A stretch of 50,248 nucleotides of DNA from the IMG/VR virus record IMGVR_UViG_3300035698_012004, positions 1 through 50,248 of that record; one strand, given 5' to 3'. Both the position numbers and the translations under genes were made by a program. Numbering within the stretch: position 1 is the stretch's first letter; each line of letters opens with the position of its first letter. The notes under the pieces were generated by a model. That model worked only from the letters and a program-made list of their open reading frames with translations. It ran no database searches and was not told the origin of the DNA. This document shows, one piece after another, positions 46,841 through 50,248 of this stretch. Source of the DNA: a virus.

Positions 46841-48363
46841 GGCTACACTCCTGCGCCGAACTGCCTGCGGGCAGCCGGATGCGTACGATCTGCGAGGGGA
46901 CGGCCGACTTGTCCCTCGGCAAGATCAACGCGTACCGCGAGCGGTGGGGGCTCTCGCCCCTGAGTGGAATCGACGGCGTGTTGCCGGTACGTGCAAAAAC
47001 AAGGCCACGGCGCAAGCAGCCACCTTCGATTCGTGTGGCCCGCTCTGGCGAGTCGGTCGCCCGGCGAGTGGGCGGCGGTTGCCGTGTTTGCGAGAGCCGG
47101 AAGCGAGGCAAGCAGACCAGCGTGCCGAGAACGGATGGGTTTGGGCCAGGCTCCCAACTGCTGGCGGCCTACGCAACGGCCGGGATGCCGCACTGTGAGG
47201 ATTGCCTGAGGCTGGCCTCCCGTATGGATGAGTGGGGAGTGGACGGTTGCCGTGAGCGAGCACGCGAGATCACGGATGAGATTCTGCCGCGAGCAAGGGG
47301 GTGGCTTGCCGAGCACAAGCCCTGGGCTCGCCGTCTGTTCGGGCTTCTCGGCATCGAGGTGGCCGCCCTGCGACTGATTATCGACCGTGACGTGCGCCGG
47401 GCGATCGCCGCGACGGAATCCCTGGCGGGGCCCGTCGCCGAACAGTTGGAGCTGGCGGCGATCGTGCCGTATTACAATTTTGCCCGGTCCGCGTCGCGCG
47501 CACGCAATCACCGGCTATGCCTTGAGGGTCTCGCCAAGCAGGGCATCCGGGCGTACACCGCAGAGGCAGCACTCGAAGGGGAGCCGTTCGATGTGCCCGA
47601 GGGGCCTCGCGTCCGTCGGTACACCGTGCGCGATCCCCTCTTCCTCAAGGAGGGGCTGTTCAATCTCGCGCTTGGTGCGTTGCCCGCGGAACACTGGGCC
47701 GTCGCCTGGATCGACAGCGACACGATCTTCGACCGACCCGACCTTGCGGCAACAACGCTCGCGGCCCTGCGCGAGTACCCGGTCGTGCAGCTATTCAGCC
47801 ATGTGGTGTTCCTTGGACCAACCATGCGGCCCTCGCCGCTAGGCAAGTCGGTCTACGGGCGAGGGGCCGTGTATCGCAACACGGTGACGAAACGCCAGTC
47901 CGCCAATCCGCGAAACGGGTGGCCGGGTCTGGCCTGGGCCGGCCGGCGCGAGACGCTTGAGGCAATGGATGGGCTATATGATGGATATCCCATGGGCTCC
48001 GGCGATGTGTTCGCGCTCGCCGGATTCTACAGCGATCGCAATCTCACGTACTTCACCGCTTACGCCGAGCAAACCATGTCACACTGGTGGAAGACATGGG
48101 GGCGCCGAGCGCACGAGATCGTTCGCTCGCGGGTTGGCCACGTCCACGGCGTCGCCCGGCACCTCTACCACGGCTCCCTGAAGGATCGCCAATACCAGCG
48201 GCGGCACCGGACGGCCAAACAGATAAGCTTCGATCCCGCACGTCATCAGGAGCGAGATTCCAACGGACTCTATCGGCTCTCGGCTGCCTGCCCCGCAAAA
48301 ATGCGGGACTGGGTCGACAGCTACATGCTCAGGCTACGGCATGAAGACGGGAGGGCGGCGTGA
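46837..48363 (+). CDS. GT-A glycosyltransferase with Cys-motif N-terminal domain
   Basis: 508 aa. The N-terminal 180 residues contain GGCRVCESRKRGK and HCEDCLRLASRMDEWGVDGC, a Cys-rich module of unknown role. From about residue 205 a GT-A fold follows: LAAIVPYYNFARSASRARNH, then AVAWIDSDTIFDRPDLAAT with the D-x-D metal motif, and WAGRRETLEAMDGLYDGYPM further on. ATGA overlap with the tail-tip gene. Probably glycosylates a virion or host surface component together with the next gene. Confidence 0.8.
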   Translation: MRLHSCAELPAGSRMRTICEGTADLSLGKINAYRERWGLSPLSGIDGVLPVRAKTRPRRKQPPSIRVARSGESVARRVGGGCRVCESRKRGKQTSVPRTDGFGPGSQLLAAYATAGMPHCEDCLRLASRMDEWGVDGCRERAREITDEILPRARGWLAEHKPWARRLFGLLGIEVAALRLIIDRDVRRAIAATESLAGPVAEQLELAAIVPYYNFARSASRARNHRLCLEGLAKQGIRAYTAEAALEGEPFDVPEGPRVRRYTVRDPLFLKEGLFNLALGALPAEHWAVAWIDSDTIFDRPDLAATTLAALREYPVVQLFSHVVFLGPTMRPSPLGKSVYGRGAVYRNTVTKRQSANPRNGWPGLAWAGRRETLEAMDGLYDGYPMGSGDVFALAGFYSDRNLTYFTAYAEQTMSHWWKTWGRRAHEIVRSRVGHVHGVARHLYHGSLKDRQYQRRHRTAKQISFDPARHQERDSNGLYRLSAACPAKMRDWVDSYMLRLRHEDGRAA

Positions 48364-48899
48364 ATTACGGCCAACAGCGGCGAGCGCACCGATACTATCA
48401 ACAGGCTCTGGCCTATCTGCGGCGGTACTGTGCAGCCGGGGCCGTGCTCGATGTGGGCGGCGGCGTGTCGATGGGCTGCCGCTACCTGGCGGAGCTGCCC
48501 GGGTATGAGCGGACGTGCATCGAGCTGCCCGGGAAGGGAGGGGCGACGTTGGAGGATGTCCGGCTCATCCTTCAAGATTTCACGAGCTGGGAACCCGATC
48601 GACCATACGACGCGGTGCTCTGCCTCCAGGTGCTTGAACACGTCGACGATCCCACGACCTTTGCCCGCAAGTTGTTTGACTGTGCCCCGGTGGGGATTAT
48701 CTCGGTGCCGTACCTGTGGCCGGCCGGCTCCTGCCAGTACCACCGGCACGATCAGATCGGCCTCGACAAGTTGCGGCAATGGACGGGCCGGGAGCCTCGC
48801 GAGTCCAAAGTCGTGAAAGAGGACGACGGCTCGACGCGTCTCGTTGCCGTGTACCGAGGGAGTCATGGCTTGCCAGAGAATCCTCAACGCGATCGCTGA
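48360..48899 (+). CDS. Class I SAM-dependent methyltransferase
   Basis: 179 aa, GTG start overlapping the glycosyltransferase stop. GAVLDVGGGVSMGCRYLAEL (SAM-binding motif I), PYDAVLCLQVLEHVDDPTTF (motif with Asp and LEHV) and APVGIISVPYLWPAG (motif post III). Small-molecule or sugar methyltransferase of the UbiE/FkbM-like type, likely acting on the same substrate as the coupled glycosyltransferase. Confidence 0.85.
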   Translation: MNYGQQRRAHRYYQQALAYLRRYCAAGAVLDVGGGVSMGCRYLAELPGYERTCIELPGKGGATLEDVRLILQDFTSWEPDRPYDAVLCLQVLEHVDDPTTFARKLFDCAPVGIISVPYLWPAGSCQYHRHDQIGLDKLRQWTGREPRESKVVKEDDGSTRLVAVYRGSHGLPENPQRDR

Positions 48900-49101
48900 G
48901 AACGTATCGAACGACCCGGCCGCCCGGCCGTACGTGATGGTCGGGCTTTGCTTTGGGCTCTGTCAGGGTGGGGGGTGCCCCGAGTGGTCCGGCGACGGGT
49001 GCTTGAGGCTTGGGCTCAGCGGTGGGGCGTTTGCTGATTGGCTGTGTGATCGCCGGAACTGGTGCGCGGTGTGGACGGAGCTGCACGGGCGGGATCACTG
49101 A
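48865..49101 (+). CDS. Small Cys-rich protein, 78 aa
   Basis: MACQRILNAIAENVSNDPAA, then CFGLCQGGGCPEWSGDGC and CDRRNWCAVW. Overlaps the methyltransferase end by 35 bases; GAGGGAG lies upstream. Converges with the minus-strand gene, their ends overlapping by 7 bases at TGATCA. Function unknown. Confidence 0.65.
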   Translation: MACQRILNAIAENVSNDPAARPYVMVGLCFGLCQGGGCPEWSGDGCLRLGLSGGAFADWLCDRRNWCAVWTELHGRDH

Positions 49102-49442
49102 TCAGAGTATTGGCTCGCCATCCAGTCGGCATGGTCAGCCTGGAGATCCCGCTTGAGATCAAGTGCGGTGTCCTGCACCCGATCGAGCAACGCACCAGCC
49201 TCATCCACGTCCCCGGCGGCGATAGCATCCTGACTGACTTGCGCGAGGCACTGGATTAGCTCGATCTGATCCACCCAGTCCACCGGTGTGGTGGCGGGGG
49301 CCTCCGGCTGGGACCACCAGATTGTCGCGATGAAGGCCCCTACGATCAGCAGCAGCGCGACGGCTTGAAGAAATCGACGCAGAATGGCCTTCTCCGCTCT
49401 CGGCTTCTTGTGGCCGATAATTCGCTCGACGGATGGGTCCAT
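49095..49442 (-). CDS. Single-pass membrane protein, only minus-strand gene
   Basis: 115 aa. A basic cytoplasmic N-terminus (ERIIGHKKPRAEKAILRR) precedes one transmembrane helix (FLQAVALLLIVGAFIATIW), then an extracytoplasmic helical domain with many Asp and Gln. GGGGAG lies 6 bases before its ATG on the minus strand. Opposite orientation beside the repressor is typical of lysogenic genes such as superinfection exclusion proteins, but this is inference. Confidence 0.7.
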   Translation of the reverse strand: MDPSVERIIGHKKPRAEKAILRRFLQAVALLLIVGAFIATIWWSQPEAPATTPVDWVDQIELIQCLAQVSQDAIAAGDVDEAGALLDRVQDTALDLKRDLQADHADWMASQYSDQ

Positions 49443-49571
49443 GGCTTTTCTCCCCTGCCTGGTGTCCTGAGCCCGCTTCTAGCTTGCGCCGGCACCCAAG
49501 GTCTGTCAACTCCCGGGGTCGCCAAACACCCACGAATGCGGCTCTGTCGCTACCAGGGGGCCGCCTGGACC

Positions 49572-49595
49572 AAGCCCGGATCGACCGGGCTTTTT
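49572..49595 (+). terminator. Intrinsic terminator upstream of the attP candidate
   Basis: AAGCCCGG (49572-49579), loop ATCGA, CCGGGCTT (49585-49592) and a T-run through 49595 form a classic rho-independent terminator. It sits 24 bp before the tRNA half and would insulate the integration site and repressor from rightward late transcription. Confidence 0.75.
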
Positions 49596-49618
49596 CGTGC
49601 GCGGAAATTCTGTTCTTG

Positions 49619-49671
49619 CGCATCGGTCTACGGAACCGAAGGTTACAGGTTCGAGTCCTGTCGGGCGTACT
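49619..49671 (+). other. attP candidate: 3' half of tRNA-Arg(ACG)
   Basis: Anticodon arm TCGGT-CTACGGA-ACCGA (49623-49639; anticodon ACG), variable loop AGGTT, T-arm ACAGG-TTCGAGT-CCTGT (49645-49661) and acceptor strand CGGGCGT plus A match a normal tRNA, but no D-arm or 5' acceptor strand precedes it. A tRNA gene truncated at the anticodon stem, near an integrase, is the hallmark of an attP that restores the host tRNA on integration. Confidence 0.75.
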
Positions 49672-49740
49672 TGTCGAGCGGGAGTCCGCCCGTTGGGTGA
49701 CCGCGGGCGCCGAGCTGGTGTTGGTCAACAGGGCTCCCGC

Positions 49741-49768
49741 TTGACAATACTTCGCTATTCCGTATATT
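49741..49768 (+). promoter_or_regulatory. Promoter P1 for the repressor (leaderless)
   Basis: TTGACA (49741-49746), 16-bp spacer, TATATT (49763-49768). The predicted start falls at the A of ATG 49775, so the repressor mRNA would be leaderless. The segment TCGCTATTC-GTATATTG recurs almost exactly in P2. Confidence 0.7.
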
Positions 49769-49774
49769 GGGGGC

Positions 49775-50044
49775 ATGCTCGACGTGGACGCAAGACAGAT
49801 CGTAGCAGCGAACGTCAAGCGGGAAATGGCGGCCCGCGGATGGACTCAGGCTGAGCTTGCGCGGCGGGCGAAGCTCTATCAGCCCCGGATTTCTGAACTA
49901 ATTTCCGGGGGAACCGACGCCCGATTGACGACCCTCGAAAAGGTCGCAAGTGCTTTCGGCATTACGGTTTCGGCGCTCTTGATGCCGCCGGTGCCCCCGC
50001 CCGAGCCGGAAATTCTTCCGGTTCCTTCTCCGATCCCCGCTTGA
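49775..50044 (+). CDS. XRE/Cro-CI family repressor, 89 aa
   Basis: Residues 10-70 form a standard five-helix XRE HTH: VKREMAARGWTQAELARRAK, LYQPRISELISGG, then LTTLEKVASAFGITVSALLM. A Pro-rich tail follows and there is no peptidase-like C-terminal domain, so control would not involve RecA-stimulated self-cleavage. Lies between promoters P1 and P2, which probably contain its operators. Likely lysogeny or Cro-type regulator; which of these cannot be told. Confidence 0.85.
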   Translation: MLDVDARQIVAANVKREMAARGWTQAELARRAKLYQPRISELISGGTDARLTTLEKVASAFGITVSALLMPPVPPPEPEILPVPSPIPA

Positions 50045-50068
50045 CACGTTATCGCTTTTCGGTATATT
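50041..50068 (+). promoter_or_regulatory. Promoter P2 towards the integrase
   Basis: TTGACA (50041-50046), 16-bp spacer, TATATT (50063-50068), with the spacer resembling that of P1 (TCGCT-TTC-GTATATTG shared). The TGA of the repressor gene is inside the -35 box. Transcripts would begin near 50075 within a perfect stem CTGGTGT/ACACCAG (50070-50089). Confidence 0.7.
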
Positions 50069-50121
50069 GCTGGTGTTGAGTGACACCAGCCCTCTTGGCT
50101 CCTCTGAGCCGACCGGGCCCA

Positions 50122-50248
50122 ACCGCCTGGGGATTCGCGTGATGTTCCACGCGCCGACTCATTCTGACACGCCCGCCCCCCGCGCCCTCCCATCCCCGGG
50201 CGGGCCGGGTGTGGCGGGTTTTTCGTGCAGATAACGGACTCGTACCAA
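50122..50248. repeat. Contig-end overlap, copy 2
   Basis: Exact duplicate of 1-127 (see that entry). On the circular map this is the same locus and contains the P2-int terminator once. Confidence 0.95.

Noticed and set aside
49589-49672. Complete tRNA-Arg gene
   Set aside because: The 3' half is perfect but no 5' acceptor strand or proper D-arm can be formed, so it is interpreted as an attP remnant.
1-50248. 127-bp direct terminal repeats as a packaging signature
   Set aside because: Length equals a common assembly k-mer and sequence has no packaging features; circular contig overlap is simpler.

Overview
This window is a complete temperate tailed phage (siphovirus-type) genome assembled as a circle. 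The first 127 bases recur exactly as the last 127, so the unit length is 50,121 bp. The repeat falls inside a non-coding stretch, and 127 is a common assembler k-mer, so I read it as a circular-contig overlap and not as a physical terminal repeat. Nearly all genes are on the plus strand, tightly packed, often with ATGA or TAATG overlaps, and mostly preceded by strong purine-rich Shine-Dalgarno sites. The DNA is GC-rich. The host is not identified. A planctomycete is possible, judging from the protein families (AP2/HNH, GT-A with a Cys-motif N-terminus, papain-like protease) and the GGC pentamer repeats, but this is inference only.

Layout. (1) 49.1-50.2 kb plus 0-1.7 kb is the lysogeny and integration module. 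It holds one minus-strand membrane protein, an attP candidate formed by the 3' half of a tRNA-Arg(ACG) gene, an XRE repressor between two near-identical promoters, a terminator, a 25-bp dyad, a tyrosine integrase and an HNH/AP2 endonuclease. (2) 1.75-2.60 kb is a gene-free, highly structured stretch that looks like an array of RNA modules, some tRNA-like. (3) 2.6-16.9 kb is the replication, recombination and modification module: SNF2-type ATPase, primase-polymerase, Dam-type methylase, MmcB-like and VRR-NUC nucleases, UvrD-like helicase, ribbon-helix-helix and ParB-like proteins, and many small ORFs. Four GGC-pentamer repeat blocks sit between 11.7 and 14.0 kb. (4) 16.9-28.0 kb is packaging and head: TerS, TerL with an intein, portal, MuF, Mu-I-like protease with a nested scaffold, decoration protein and phage-lambda-E-like capsid. 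(5) 28.0-32.8 kb is accessory: duplicated small genes, DUF1353, tiny membrane proteins, a secreted BACON-domain protein and a papain-like protease. (6) 32.8-38.1 kb holds beta-rich, LamG-like and probable adhesion proteins plus a glycosyltransferase/methyltransferase fusion. (7) 38.1-46.8 kb is the connector and tail: gp36/gpG-like proteins, tail tube, a G/GT chaperone pair with a -1 frameshift signal, tape measure, tail-tip genes and a large Cys- and Tyr-Gly-rich protein. (8) 46.8-48.9 kb holds a second glycosyltransferase and a methyltransferase.

Most striking: TerL carries an intein immediately before its catalytic Asp, and a complete HNH homing endonuclease with its own ribosome-binding site is encoded inside that intein in a different reading frame. 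Other unusual features are the ~850-nt RNA array, two matching multi-hairpin leaders that place a terminator directly against the Shine-Dalgarno of the capsid and tail-tube genes, the GGC-pentamer elements, and a papain-like enzyme where no peptidoglycan hydrolase is recognisable. All structures and homologies were judged by eye; none was computed.
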